In this document: one piece after another, positions 21,840-33,643 of the stretch
Layout of the letters: each line of letters opens with the position of its first letter
Position numbering within the stretch: position 1 is the first letter of the stretch
Translations under genes and position numbers: made by a program
Notes under the pieces: generated by a model
The model's input: only the letters and a program-made list of their open reading frames with translations
What the model was told of the DNA's origin: nothing
The model's database searches: none
NCBI GenBank assembly: GCA_030704615.1
Contig: CM060731.1
Span: 69,854,756 to 69,918,755, forward strand
Direction: 5' to 3'
DNA: 64,000 nucleotides
From: Takakia lepidozioides
Taxonomy: Eukaryota > Streptophyta > Takakiopsida > Takakiales > Takakiaceae

Positions 21840-24800
21840 AATGTCTTTTTCTACCTCTAGACCTTGCACCTTACTTCACAGTTCCGGTAAAAATCAGAGT
21901 GCAAAATCGAGATATCTCTGTAGAAGCACTTTTGGACGCAGGGGTTCAACTTGTTTTATGAACAAAAACTTTGCGAAACAGCACAATTTAACGCTCATAA
22001 AGAAGAGTCTCTCGACCCTCGTTGAAGTCATCGATGGATGAAATGTGGACCATGAAACTCGACCACTTGAAGTAAAGCTTAAAGATCAAGCATCACATAT
22101 TGTTTTCAACGTCATTCAGTCTCCAACAAATCTTGTGATCATTGGACTTCCCTGGTTCGTACTTCACAATCTTGACATCGACTGGCGATCGCGAAAAATT
22201 TCTGCAAGACAAAAATGTAGAAATATCAAAGGTATTCAACCCCTGTTCTTTGGAGCTAGAGCTTTCATGAGAGCTACCAAAAAAGATGCGACATTTGCAC
22301 TTTATGCGACTCCGATCAAGACCACAACAGACAAAGGTACTTCAACATTACCCGCTCAATATCCAGATATCAAGGATATCTTCGAGAATAAAAATGCAGA
22401 CATATTACCAGAACATCAACCTTATGACTGTGCAATTGAGTTAGAAGAAGTAGCCCAACCACCATTCGGCCCAATCTATAACTTATCCCAGATAGAGTTG
22501 GTTGCATTATGTGAATACATTGATGAAAATTTATCGAAACACTTCATCCGACATTCAAAATCACCTGCGGGGGCGCCTATCTTCTTTGTGAAAAAGAAAG
22601 ACGAATCATTACGCATGTGTGTAGACTATTGCGATATCAACAAAGTCACAATTAAGAATCTTTATCCATTGCCGCTGATTTCTGGGCTTCTTGACCAGCT
22701 GGGACGAGCGAATATTTTCACCAAAATTGACTTGAAATGAGCTCATAACCTTGTACGGATAAAAGAAAGAGACGAATGGAAACAACTTTTCGAACAAAAT
22801 ATGGACATTTTGAATTCAGTGTTATGCCTTTCGGTTTTACAAATGCTCCAGCAATTTTCCAACATATGATGAATGACATCTTTCGAGAATTGTCTTGATA
22901 AATTAAGAGAAAGAGGATTATATGTCAAGTTGGAAAAATGTCTTTTCCATCAATCTGAGGTCGAATTTCTGGGCTACATTATTTCCGACAAAAGCGTCTT
23001 TATGAATCAGAAGAAAATACAAACCATTATCGAGTGGATTAAACCAACTTCGATCCGAAATGTGCAATGTTTTCTAGGATTTGCAAGTTTATATAGAATC
23101 TTCATCAATGACTACTCCAAAATTGCTGCACCATTGACACGACTCACAGAGAAGGACAAATTTATGAGACGAGAAGGCTGACCAAGCATTTGAGAGGTTG
23201 AAGCAGACATTTACAACGACTCCAATACTGGTACATGCAGACCCAACTAAACCATTTTTCATGGAAGCAGATGCATCGGATTTTGCACTTGGCGCGGTAC
23301 TCTTTCAATATGGTACTGATGGCTGACTTCACCCTCTTGGTTTTCGTTCTCGCAAATTTTCCGCTGCGGAGATCAATTATGAAATCCATGACAAATAACT
23401 TCTAACGATTGTCGATGTTTTTGAGAAGTGACGTCATCTATTGGAGGGAGCTAAACATCAGGTCACAGTCTATACCGATCACAAAAACCTCGAGTATTTT
23501 ATGAGTGCTCGTGTTTTGAATCGACGTCAAGCCAGATGGGATCACTAGCAAGGTTTAATTTTGTTATTACCTATCGCCCCGGACATCTTCAAGGTAAACC
23601 CGATGCTCTTTCTCGACGATCGTATCTTGCGCCGAAAAAAAAGGAGGCAGCTTTCGACCAACAGAAATCCATCATCTTGAAACCAGCAAATCTCCAATTG
23701 AATATGTTATCCATATCCACTTATGACGATGCAGAGATCATAAACAAGATTCAGGAAGCACTGAAGAGCGACCAATTTGCTACGACACTATGAAATCAAT
23801 TAAATTGACCTCGAGACAACCCACATGTTACAAACGACTTCAAATTCAAAGATGACTTACTTTATTTCAAGGGATTTCTCTATGTACCTCCAAGACCTAT
23901 ATCACTCGAATTCTTCAAACATGTCACGATCTTCTAGCTGTAGGACATTTCAGGCTTCAATAAAACAATGAAATTGATATCCAGGGAGTATTGGTGGCCG
24001 CAGATACGGAAACTCGTGAAAGAATTTATAAAATCTTGCGACACGTGTGCTAGAGCGAAGGGACCACGACATCGACCTTATGGCCTTCTTCAACCATTAC
24101 CTATTCCCAAGGGTCCATGGTTGTCCGTGTCTATGGACTTTATTACGGACCTTCCAATTTCCAAGACCACCGATTCAATTCTTGTTATTGTAGATCGTTT
24201 TACGAAGATGACACATTTCATTCCACGTAATAAGATGGTTACCGGCGAGAAAACTGCAAGACTTTTCCTCAATAATATCTACCGCATTCATGGAATCCTG
24301 AAGGATATCGTATCTGATCGAGGACCACAGTTCATATCAAATTTTTGGAGGGGATTATTTCACATATTGGATATTAAGATCAACCTCTCTACAACTAATC
24401 ATCCACAGACTGATGGTCAAACCGAACGTGTAAACCAGATTTTGGAACAGTATCTTCGTTGTACGATAAATTATCACCAAGATAATTGGACGGATCTTCT
24501 GTCATTGGCTGAGTTTGCCTACAACAACACTATACATTCTTCGACCAAGCAAACTCCATTTTTCTCCAATTATGGTCATCATCCACGAGCAAACCCTTTC
24601 CACATGAAAACTGTTGGAAGCCCTGCTGCAGAAAACCTTGCTACTCATCTCGCTACAATTCACAAGGAGCTTACATTCCACATCGCAGAAGCTTAAAAAC
24701 AATCCAAAGAGTATGCAGATCAATGTCACCAGCTCCAACCCCAGTTCAAGATCGGAGATCGTGTGTGGCTTCTTCGACGGGACATACAAACCTCGCGTCC

Positions 24801-25150
24801 ATCAAGGAAGTTGGATTATTAACGTTTGGGACCATTTAAAATTATTCGACAAATAAATCCGGTCAGTTTTCGGCTTGAACTCCCACGAAGTATGCACATC
24901 CATCCAGTCTTTCATGTTTCATTATTGGAGTTGTATTATCCATCGAATATTCTAGGAAGAGTCTCCGTACCACCTCCACCAATCGAAGTTAATCAGGAAA
25001 TTGAGTACGAAGTCGATGAAATCCTAGACTCTCACATCAAGTATAAACGTCTTGAGTATTTCGTACATTGGAAAGACTACGACATCAGCGAACGAACGTG
25101 AGAACCTTCATCCAACCTCGCCAATGCATCTGACAAAGTCGAAGAGTTTC
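21840..25150 (+). pseudogene. Retrotransposon pol: protease, RT, RNase H, integrase, chromodomain
   Basis: The protease site reads ALLDAG (about 21930). The RT runs from about 22360: [35 protein letters not shown], then IFTKIDLK followed by a stop at 22738. It continues in another frame as [21 protein letters not shown]. The next segment starts directly at [16 protein letters not shown], so the stretch with the catalytic YxDD box is deleted near 22894. RNase H follows ([27 protein letters not shown], 23260-23530). The integrase has YWWPQIRKLVKEFIKSCDTC and the DDE residues in SMDFITD, SDRGPQFIS and QTERVNQ (23965-24690). A chromodomain, [11 protein letters not shown] then [10 protein letters not shown], lies at about 25000-25090. 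Confidence 0.88.
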
Positions 25151-25794
25151 ATCAATGATATCCATCTAATTCCCGAGCTACACGTCAATAAGACGTCACA
25201 ACGATGATGTCAGCCAAGTTAGCTTCGAGGTGAAGACTCCACATTCAATGTACCTGGTACACGCTAAGGAGGGAGAAGCACCACACATTAGTATATATAG
25301 CTACACTTTCAGTACTATTGCATCTTGTATTGGCAGTATGGAGTCACAGGAACCAAATTCATTGGAGTTGTCGCTTATCCAGCTATCAGATCAGCCGTTC
25401 CAACTCTCACGACCTTCAACATCACGCCGACGCTCTCGAAACGATGGGCCACCAATACGACGCGTACTTCCTCGTTTGGACCCCGTACGACGGCAAGTGA
25501 AGCCTACTCAAAGTCTGATAATTCTATTGGAGGTTGAGGCTTCGAACCCAGTGAGTAACGAAATCATGTTTGAAGACAGCTTTGAAAATCAGAATGCTCA
25601 AATCACTGCGTGGTCCCAAGTTCAAGGTGTTGGACACTATCGATGGTTGCAGGGACCTATAAATCATTTGAGTCAAGAATGAAGAGCCGAATACTTGGCA
25701 AGTACCATTCGCCGGATTTTGGATTTTCTCCAACTCTAAGCAAGTCCAAGATTTTACCACTCCTCGAGGAACTCGGCGCTAGAGGAGGGGGTGA

Positions 25795-26367
25795 TGTCAC
25801 GGACATAGCCAAGAAGAACTTACCAAGAGTAAATACCAAAATTACCATGTTACCGGGAGTTTACCAAATTATCAAGAGTAACTTGGGAAACTGCTTAAGA
25901 AGCTTCCTTTGGAGGAAACTTCTCCATCAAGATACCTCATTTGTTTAAGGAAGCTTCTCCATCAAAAAACCTTTGTTTAAACTTGGAACCTTCTCCATCA
26001 AGAAACCTCTATAGGGTAAGCTTCTTAGGGAACTTCTTAGTAGCCAGTATATATAGGAGGCGAGACTGGACACTCTTCAGTCTCGCCAACACAAATTCAA
26101 GCTATTCTTGTTCCCAGTCCCAGTATTCCAGTCCAGCTTCCAGTACTCTAGTCCAGTTTCCAGTATCCGGTACTCCAGTCTAGTTTCCAGCATTCCAGTA
26201 TTCGAATAGAGTTCCAGAATCTTGTACTCTTGTCCATTGTTATAAAGATCATCTTGATTCATGTTTGTCCACCATGCATTCAGCCATGCCAACCTTGACT
26301 TCTTGTCTAGTTTTGTACCTCTAGTCTGATCTCTTGTTTGTGTTCAGTAATATTCTCGTCCTTGATA
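25795..26367 (+). repeat. 3' LTR
   Basis: 573 bp, TGTCAC...TTGATA, preceded by the purine tract AGAGGAGGGGG at 25781-25791. It keeps the TATA box (26048-26055) and the 9-bp stem (26059-26067 with 26079-26087). In its start region one base differs from the 5' LTR (CTTCAGTCTCG). Confidence 0.9.
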
Positions 26368-26372
26368 CATAC

Positions 26373-28071
26373 CCTTGAGTGCATGGGATAAGATCATCTT
26401 CGACCAAATAGGGTTGACAACACACTAAAGCATATAAAACTAGAATATACCCAAGATTTGTGTAGTGCTTACAACGCATCTAATAGCAATCCAACATGAA
26501 AGTCACATTACACAAAACTTGCGTAAGAATATCACTATAACTCTTTTTTCACAAAGTTACTGATTGGTGTATATTGGGAGCTTCGAACGTTTCGACCTCT
26601 ATAGCAACCCAACTAAATGTTGGACCACACTTTATATACCCCGGTAAAACCTTGCTATTAACAGAGTTTTTATCTTTACAAAAAAAAATTAAAAATTAAA
26701 CATATATTTGATGTCAGCGAATCTACACAACCTTTCATTCTCCGCATAGGCCTTCGAAGGCCCAATGGACTGTGAAGGTATGCAGTTTGAATGTTGAAGG
26801 TTTTTTCTCATAAGGACGTTGTATTGAAGGTTTCTCTCATCGACTTGGGCTCTCCCGAACAACGCAATGAGGCAACAACAAGGCAGAATGAGGAGGTGAC
26901 AAAATGAACATCTAGGACAAGCATGCCCAATCACAGTTTGGTGAATTGTAACCCCTCCAGTGTTGGTAGTGGTGATTGAGGAACTTTTGACCTTTGCTAC
27001 CCATAGAGAAAGCAGATAGCAGGTTCTACAAGCAGCGATGGTACTGAGCTCGCGACACGAATTGTTGTTTTGAAGAAGACATAAAGGCTCGGATTGAGGG
27101 TGGAATGGCGGCACGAATTGGTTGTTATAAGGAAATATGAAGGCTCGGATTGAGGGTGGAATCACAGCACGAATTGGCTGTTACGAGGAAAATATGAAGG
27201 TGGTTCAAGATGAGGTGGAGAACCTTAAGAAGCTTTGACAAGAATTCTTCTCGGAGAGATCTCCATCGATATACCATAGAATATATCCCCTAAATCCTAT
27301 TATCTCTCGAGACAATATCTTATACTGAACATACAAAATATGTATATTATGTAAGACTTCGGGCAGTTATTGGCATTGACAACCTATCATTCCTCCATGC
27401 ATACACGTTGAATTCTACACTATCCACACTTATAAGTTTAAATTACACGGATAGACCCTTCAAATCACATTTAAGGTCCTCTCCCAACAAGCGTCCTTGC
27501 AGCCTTTGCGTATGTTCCAAAGATGATCTGAGCAATACATCATTAGAAGCTTTGGAGTACCGCACCGAAGTGGAAATGAAGTCTTTATGTAACACAATGA
27601 TGGCATTGAACGCATCTGAGCAAAATGAAATTTCCAAGACCTATTCATTGCATCCAATTATGGTATGTGTTTATTGATGTCCATTGATGTAGAATGTTTC
27701 TAGTATGCCACGGTTGTGTTGATGTCTGATTCAGATATTGTAATAGTCAGAGTGTTCTAAGAGGTTTAGCAATCTTTGGGGCAGGGCTATTTCTTTGTTC
27801 AAAAGGAGTCTAGGAGGAGAACAAAGATCATCGGTCAACCTGGTGAAAGTTCATGCCATGTTCCATTTTAGTGACTGCACCCTAATTTTAACTTCCACTG
27901 TAGTAGAATTGATGGATAGGTCACTTTTAAAGTCCTCATCCATTGATAATTTCGCAAAGCGAAACTATGTCCCCTAACAACTATTATTACATATTGAGAG
28001 ATACATTTGCATTACGAAACTGTGATCCCTGAAGACTATTTTTAGAGAGGTTGGGTAGCGTGTTAACATCA
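26373..28071. other. Intergenic repeat-derived DNA
   Basis: No gene recognised. 27085-27200 holds about two copies of a 58-bp unit (AGGCTCGGATTGAGGGTGGA with GCACGAATTGG) that translates to a helical, coiled-coil-like segment ending ENMKVVQDEVENLKK, perhaps the start of a decayed gag. 27885-28030 carries part of the repeat shared with 18.4 and 60.2 kb. Confidence 0.4.
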
Positions 28072-28865
28072 GTGTTGGCCGGGTATGGCATCTGGACATG
28101 CATACCCAGCGGTTATTTGCCGGTTATGCACATATGCATACCCGGAAAGTGCAGCCCCCGGAGGAACCGGCTATGGAAGGGAACCGGCAAAAGCCATCGA
28201 GCTTCCTAACCGGCTAGAGAATCGGCATTGTGATTATAAGGGTGTTATACCCGGAGCAGGATCCGGAGCAAATGGGGATGGCGTAGAGGCGGTTCTAGAT
28301 AATATAGGTATAGGGGTTGGTGATGGTAGGGTGATGGTAGTTAAGATTATTGCAGATGGACAGATCCTGATTATGTCTTATTAGTAACGATACGTTTATA
28401 ATGGTTGGGGAGATTAGGTGCACAACATTGATGATGCCCAAGTAAATAGGAAATTAATTAGTTGGGCATTAACTTGGTGTATTACAGGGGCAGCCTGAAG
28501 GCAATAGATAGATGATAGGGGTTGAATGTTTGAACCCGAGACCCACAGGCCAATCCACGAGTGGCTTACCAACCAGGCCACAACCCTCTTGTGTACTTTC
28601 ACACACATACACAAAAATGCTAGAGAAAGTAAAAATATAAAATGGATGAATCCCATAACTGGTACCATGGAACCAGCAATTTTTAAGATGGCATAACCGG
28701 TAGATTGAGAACTGGACAAGAAAAAATTCATGTGTTTAATGAGAACCTGTAACCGATATGTTTTTCAAACCTATTGATATACCCTGCCCCGGCCATCCAT
28801 TTTTTTCAGGAGTAGGCCATAACCGGGACCGGAAGAGGGCTCAAAACATGGTACCCGGCCAACAC
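28072..28865. mobile_element. Terminal-inverted-repeat DNA element (non-autonomous)
   Basis: GTGTTGGCCGGGTA at 28072-28085 is repeated perfectly inverted at 28852-28865 (TACCCGGCCAACAC). Subterminal motifs are oriented in mirror fashion: CGGTTAT twice on the left (about 28110 and 28122), and ATAACCGG or near variants on the right (28693, 28810 and others). Such clustered subterminal motifs are known transposase-binding arrangements in hAT and CACTA elements. No transposase is encoded and no clear target duplication was found. A SINE lies inside. Confidence 0.6.
28480..28615 (-). mobile_element. tRNA-related SINE inside the TIR element
   Basis: On the minus strand an A-box-like TGGCCTGGTTG (28580-28570) is followed 30 bp later by the B box GGGTTCAAACA (28537-28527), as in plant tRNA-derived SINEs. 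One base of the A box departs from consensus. No cloverleaf closes. Confidence 0.45.
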
Positions 28866-29864
28866 GAAAGAATATGAAGAATATTCTTGAGATGCCAAGA
28901 GAAAATCACATGTGGAAAGGTGAATAGCGTAACAAAATGTAACAGACAAGAGACCGTTGGTCAATTTGTTTTTTTTTTTTTTGTTTTTTTTTTTTTTTCG
29001 GTCAATCACCAAGTTAGCAAATTTTTGAGATTCCGGGGGGGAGTAATCACCAAGTCAACAAATTTTTCAGATTACAGGGGGAAGTAAACGGGTCCCTATG
29101 ATTATCATTCACTTGCATCAAGTCTTTCCATGCTTAGGTTTCTAAGTGTCTGTTGTTGCAAGTGTTTGGAATGTAGCAATGTAGTATGCTAAGATTTGCT
29201 TGTCACATGTGTTCGTAGCTTTGTGTCCAGATTTTATGGAGTGGTATTGTGATCTCTGTTTTCGGGCTAGAATTTTCTAATAAAGGAGATTGAACTCATG
29301 AGACAAAAACAGGAAGACTAATTTCAAATTGTATGAAAATGTGCTCACATGAGCACAAATCACAACAAAATATAAGGCTGCAAAGCCTACATGCACACAA
29401 GAGAGAAGTTGACAATTCAAATTGTGTTTGTGTAAATATTGTCTACAACAACTTTCTATATGCAATCTTCTATATCTTCTTTCGAATTAAATTTACTGAC
29501 ATCTCTTCTCACCCTAGGGGGTGCACTCTTTATAAAATGTCCGTATCACGTGCGTTCGCCGCCTAATAAAAAACCCCCCTGTATACGGGTCCTTAGATCA
29601 TTTATACCCCCTCTGTACATACATTTTGAAGATTATAAAAAGCCCTCATGTAAATATATAGAAATTTGTAATTTTTAAAAAGTACCCCCTTCTGTATGTA
29701 TATTTCCCTTTTCAATAATTAAAAAATACCCTCAAATATGTATATGTATGTTTTTATATTATATCAAGTTTATTCATTTAAAAATAGAATAAAATCTAAT
29801 AAATTAATTAAAATATCTGTTTGCCCTTGATAAAACTTGTTGTGGAATCTCACTTTGAACAATA
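28866..29864. repeat. Low-complexity and repeat-derived stretch
   Basis: Oligo-T runs at 28966-28998, two AAATTTTT.AGATT.C.GGGGG phrases near 29020 and 29070, and an AT-rich tail at 29640-29820. 29505-29570 (GGGGGTGCACTC, ATAAAATGT, CACGTGCGT) matches, inverted, the block at 36905-37060, so it is a dispersed repeat. Confidence 0.45.
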
Positions 29865-30060
29865 ATCAGATGCAGAGAGGAAAGGGACATCGTCAATGCC
29901 CGATGTGCAAGAGACCTGAAGAAAGTTTCCATTTTCTGATATACAGTCCTGGGTATTTTCATAAGAGAGTGACCCTCTTGAAGACCATCAAGACCTAGTC
30001 ACTGCACCTCTATTCATCAACTAGGGCAGTTTCTGAACTTGTTTTACAATTTCAACCTTC
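29865..30060 (+). mobile_element. LINE fragment (C-terminal knuckle)
   Basis: It translates to QRGKGHRQCPMCKRPEESFH then FLIYSPGYFHKR, matching the CNCPLCGQPEDSIHFLIHCPGF block of the 14-kb LINE. It keeps the Cys pair and His but the final Cys is Ser. It lies beside the second PPR graveyard. Confidence 0.7.
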
Positions 30061-30206
30061 GCAAGGTCCAATTATGTTCAAAACCTACTGTTGAGAATTC
30101 CTCTCCAAAAAGAGATTTCGTGCGCCTTTGCTGCCACTGTTGGAGTCCAACTTGACTCGCAGTTGACGGAGTTCAATACATTCAATTAGGTGACAAGCAT
30201 TTCATT

Positions 30207-31884
30207 TCACCAATACTCCCCACAAGAACAAACACCATTTTGGAAGTGGTGAAAGCGGTTTGCATCCCGTACAACAATCTCTTGCTTATCTATCTTTGAG
30301 ATGAATTTGGTGGTTGTGTGGCAATCACCACACATCCGAAGATTCCTGATGATCCCCAACAACATCCTTGAGGGTGTGTTGATAAGCCCAAAAACAATGG
30401 CCAGCTTCTCATTGTGGTGGCAAAGAGACGATTCTTTAAGCTCTTCCTCAACATCATGCAATGCAAAGCGCGGGCTTCACCCCTTCGCACATCATTTGCT
30501 CATAGGTCTCCAAAGCCTCCATCTCGCACCCTTGCTGTGCATATCTTGCAATCAACACACTCCCCGACAGCACATCTCGTTCAGCCATACCGTCGAACAC
30601 TCCCTTCATACATGTCCACGAGGGTATGTTCAGAATGACATTTGATACAATTGCAAATCTGACAATGTCACCATGGACCTCTTTGCCTTTTTCCAGAGCT
30701 GACAGGCTTGCACACGCATTGCAAATGTACACAAACGTGATGTGGTCGGGCTTTAACCCTTCCCCCATCATTTGATCATAGGTCTCCAAAGCCTCCATAC
30801 CACGTCCCTGCTATGCATTCCCTGCAAGCATCGCACTCCACGACACCACATCTCGTTCAGCCATAGAAACTCCCTTCGCATCCTTAATGCACCCACATTT
30901 GGCATACACCAGGGGAGTGTTCAGAATGACATATGGTACAATTCCAGCTTTGACAATGTCACCATGGGCCTCTTTCCCCTTTTCCAGATCTCGCAGGCTT
31001 GGACACGCATTGCATCCTGCCAACATTATATCAAAGATCATTGAGGCATTCTGTTGAACACTTGGTGAGCATCAATGATGCTCCCGCACATAACATACAT
31101 GTTGACAAGGGGTTTGAGTAGAAAAACATTTGACGTGAATCCACTTTGGATGTTGTGAGTAAGCACCTGTTTTCCAGCTTCCAGACCTTCCATCTTGATG
31201 CACTTAAGCAAGAGACAGACATACATATCTGAATCTGGTGAAATGCCTTGTGATGTGGTTAGGCTTCACCCCTTCCCCCATCATTTGCTCATAGGTTTCC
31301 AAAAGCCTCCATCTTGTGCCCTTGCTGTGCATATCCTGCAAGCATCACGTTCCACGACACCACATCTCGTTCAGCCAGAGTGTTGAAAACTCCCCTATCC
31401 TTAACGCACCCACATTTGGCAAACATGTCCACAATGGCAGTGTTCAAGATGACATCTGGTACAATTCCACCTTGCTCCCGGGCTTTCACACGCATTGCAA
31501 ACACAAACAAATGTGATGTGGTTGGGCTTCACCGCTTCGCACATCATTTGCTCATATGTCTCCAAAACATTCCTACCACACCTATGCTTGGTAAATCCTT
31601 TCAACATAATATTCCACGTGATCAAAGATCATTGAGGCATTCTGTTGAACACTTGGTGAGCATCCCTGATGTTCCGGCACTTAACATACAAGTTTGACAA
31701 GGGTGTTGAGTAGAAAAACATTTGGCGTGAATGCACTTTGGATAATGTGAGTGTGCACCTGCTTTCCCGCTTTGAGTCCTTCCATCTTGATGCACTTAAG
31801 CAAGAGACAGACATACATATCTGAATCTGCTGAACTGCCTCTTTGGTTTAGAGTCTGTAGAGCCTCTGTCAGGTTGTCGCACAA
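30207..31884 (-). pseudogene. Decayed DYW-class PPR gene with internal duplication
   Basis: The start region at 31884 reads LTEALQTLNQRG, then CIKMEGLKAGKQVHTHIIQS and FLLNTLV, close to the N-terminal part of the intact gene at 49.7 kb. PLS repeats follow with stops and shifts. About 590 bp further on (31226-31038) the N-terminal block recurs (CIKMEGLEAGKQVLTHNIQS), so a segment was duplicated inside the gene. The end (30461-30207) is a DYW deaminase domain: HHNEKLAIVFGL with the HxE zinc and proton-relay residues, MCGDC, and a final CSCGEYW. The E region and part of the DYW domain are lost where a repeat is fused to MHDVEEEL (about 30460). It cannot encode a working editing factor. Confidence 0.82.
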
Positions 31885-31969
31885 AGTATCTTCACATGCC
31901 CAGAAGTGCCAGAAGAGGCATTGTGGACTCCCTCTCTTGATCCTCTTTCAGAAGCTATGGTCATGGTTG

Positions 31970-32345
31970 AGGTGCCTGATTTTATCAACTGTGCCGCTGC
32001 AACTACTGCCTTTAGTTTGACCATCTACCCATGCAAGTTTCTTGTAGCTACTAACCCCCACATGGAATCAAGGTAATCTGGAGCTTGAAGTCCAGCCCTC
32101 TTGGATGAATCTGGACCCACACTCTATCCATGCTCATTCAGGAAAAAACAGGGAAAAACTTTGATAACCGGGAAAAACAGGCTGAAATGTGTTGAAGAAG
32201 GTACCTTCATTAGCAGCGTCTTGTCCTACCAAATGCACTGTTGCCGCTGCTGTTTCCAGTTGACCATCTACCCACGCAGCTTTCTTGTAGCTATTGATCC
32301 GCAGGGAATCAGAAGTAATCTTGTGTTTAAAATCGACCTTGGATG
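31970..32345 (-). pseudogene. OSB-type PDF-motif exons fused to PPR sequence
   Basis: Two minus-strand copies of the PDF exon b. The copy at 32340-32160 reads VDFKHKITSDSL, then AAWVDGQLETAAA and GTFFNTFQPVF. A partial copy at 32115-31970 has the same LDFKLQIT and AAAQLI parts. The first follows directly on a PPR fragment. The second runs through a nearly continuous frame (one shift) into the N-terminal part of the PPR copy that starts near 31884. The minus-strand order is therefore PPR, OSB, OSB, PPR. Confidence 0.65.
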
Positions 32346-32550
32346 AATCGTGTTCCAAGACACCACTTCGTTCAGCCATAATGTTGAACACTCCCTCCGC
32401 ATCCTCAATGCTCCCACAATGGCATACATGTCCACAAGGGTATTGTTCATAATCACATCCGGTACAATTCCAGCTTTGGTGATGCAACCATGCATCTCTT
32501 TTCCCTTTTCCATGGCTGCAGGCTTGCACGCGCACTGCAAACGCACATAA
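32346..32550 (-). pseudogene. PPR fragment
   Basis: Minus strand: CNACKPAAMEKGKEMHG-like sequence, then AGIVPDVIMNNTLVDMYA and GVFNIMAERS, one L-S repeat pair of the same PLS family as the gene at 49.7 kb. It passes straight into the PDFKHK-type OSB exon at 32345, and its other end abuts a LINE scrap at 32551. Confidence 0.7.
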
Positions 32551-32641
32551 ATGAATTCAAAGGTCAGATGGTGGGGTCAGCTGCAACATATGTCCAACAC
32601 CAGATATCCTAAGTTAATCGACTCTATATCTTGGAAACATC
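32551..32641 (+). mobile_element. LINE fragment
   Basis: KVRWWGQLQHM then NTRYPKLIDSISWK is nearly identical to the segment of the 14-kb LINE at 15150-15065 (minus strand). It is joined directly to the PPR fragment on its left. Confidence 0.75.
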
Positions 32642-32759
32642 GACTCTATATCTTTAAAACTACATGCTCTAGCTTAGGCTTGGATTTCATGGCTAATGGT
32701 TCCATCTCGATACTTGATAACAGGGGTACGTTGAAGGTTGCAATGACCCAAAGTGCTTC

Positions 32760-33643
32760 TAATTGAGTCCCACATCAATTCAATCTCAAAGAAGTTCGTC
32801 CCTTGACTGGCTGGAGAGCAGTCTTAGGCATTGGTGATTCAATGGGGCGCTCTAGGAAGACAACCAAGGGCAAGGACTTCAACTTGAGAGTTTCTAATCG
32901 GTTTGATGCTATGGATGAGGTTGAATCCATGGGGTAACTGTCCCCCCTTTGCAGAACGGTTGGCCGTCCAGGAGCAATCACAAGCTACCTAGACAAAAAA
33001 CAATTCACATGCAAAGGGCTGGCTTGCGGCTGGCCACTTTCAACTTCTCAGGGTTGACCAACCAAAGGAAACAACTCGAAGTGGGACAAGTTCTTCGGTC
33101 TAATGATATTCATATCTGTGTTGGGCAAGAAACACCTCTGTGGGCATGTAAACACAAACCACAAAGAGGTCCTTCGTACTCATGCCACCCTTCAGATTCA
33201 GTTTTAGCCAGATACTATGCTCGTACCTCAAACCCTTGTTGATAATTTCACAATTGTCAAACAAGAAATCACGGACAAAGAATTCAACCCCTTTTGACCG
33301 CGTTTGGCAGAGGCTGCCTTGAGAGTACATATCTTACCTGCCCATTTATAACCATTGACATCTCCAACCAGTTTATCCGACGTTTATGACCCTTAGTGCT
33401 GACGCAGACAAAGCCTTCGAAGATGTAAAACTGGACTGTGCTTCGTTCCTTACCAAAGGTCAGGTGGTGCTATTGGGTGACTTCAATGCCCGGGTGGGCA
33501 AAGGGCTCCATCAGGACGATATCATTGGGCCTTCTGGTGAGGATGAACTGAATTCTAATGGCAGACGGTAATTAACTATCTGGAAGAGCTTCAGCTTTTG
33601 ACCTTGAATAACAGGACAAGAGGTGACCAAGTGCAGTGGACTC
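32760..33643 (+). mobile_element. LINE endonuclease (APE) region with internal inversion
   Basis: A leader with FNLRVSNRFDAMDEVE is followed by the start of an APE endonuclease at 33000-33130 (LRLATFNFSGLTNQRKQLEV, HICVGQE). The next part of the domain, KGVEFFVRDFLFDNCEI to LFVVCVYMPTE, reads on the opposite strand (33320-33130). The domain then resumes on the plus strand with KLDCASFLTKG and GDFNARVGK (33425-33500). So a piece of about 200 bp is inverted within the domain. The LINE is cut at 33643 by the second LTR retrotransposon. Confidence 0.75.

Larger units (their letters stand above)
20076..26367 (+). mobile_element. Complete Ty3-type chromodomain LTR retrotransposon
   Basis: The element begins TGTCACGGACATA at 20076 and ends CTTGATA at 26367. 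It is flanked by the 5-bp target-site duplication CATAC at 20071-20075 and 26368-26372. The internal order is gag, protease, reverse transcriptase, RNase H, integrase and chromodomain, which is chromovirus order. The gag resembles sushi-type gags (FRDFVQQVRLFL, LLSGTALSWFAPLLEKN). Several stops, frameshifts and loss of the RT YxDD box make it non-autonomous. A purine tract, AGAGGAGGGGG, sits just before the 3' LTR. Instead of a TGG-type primer site, the sequence after the 5' LTR is GTTTGACGAGACTAAAG. A truncated relative is at 33.6 kb. Confidence 0.92.

Noticed and set aside
25230-25682. 150-codon frame after the chromodomain as an env-like third gene
   Set aside because: No signal peptide or membrane segments, overlaps two other long frames, and sits where the untranslated region before the 3' LTR is expected.
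26689-27165. 158-codon minus-strand frame
   Set aside because: It crosses tandemly repeated 58-bp units whose plus strand looks more coherent (helical gag-like). Likely a shadow frame.
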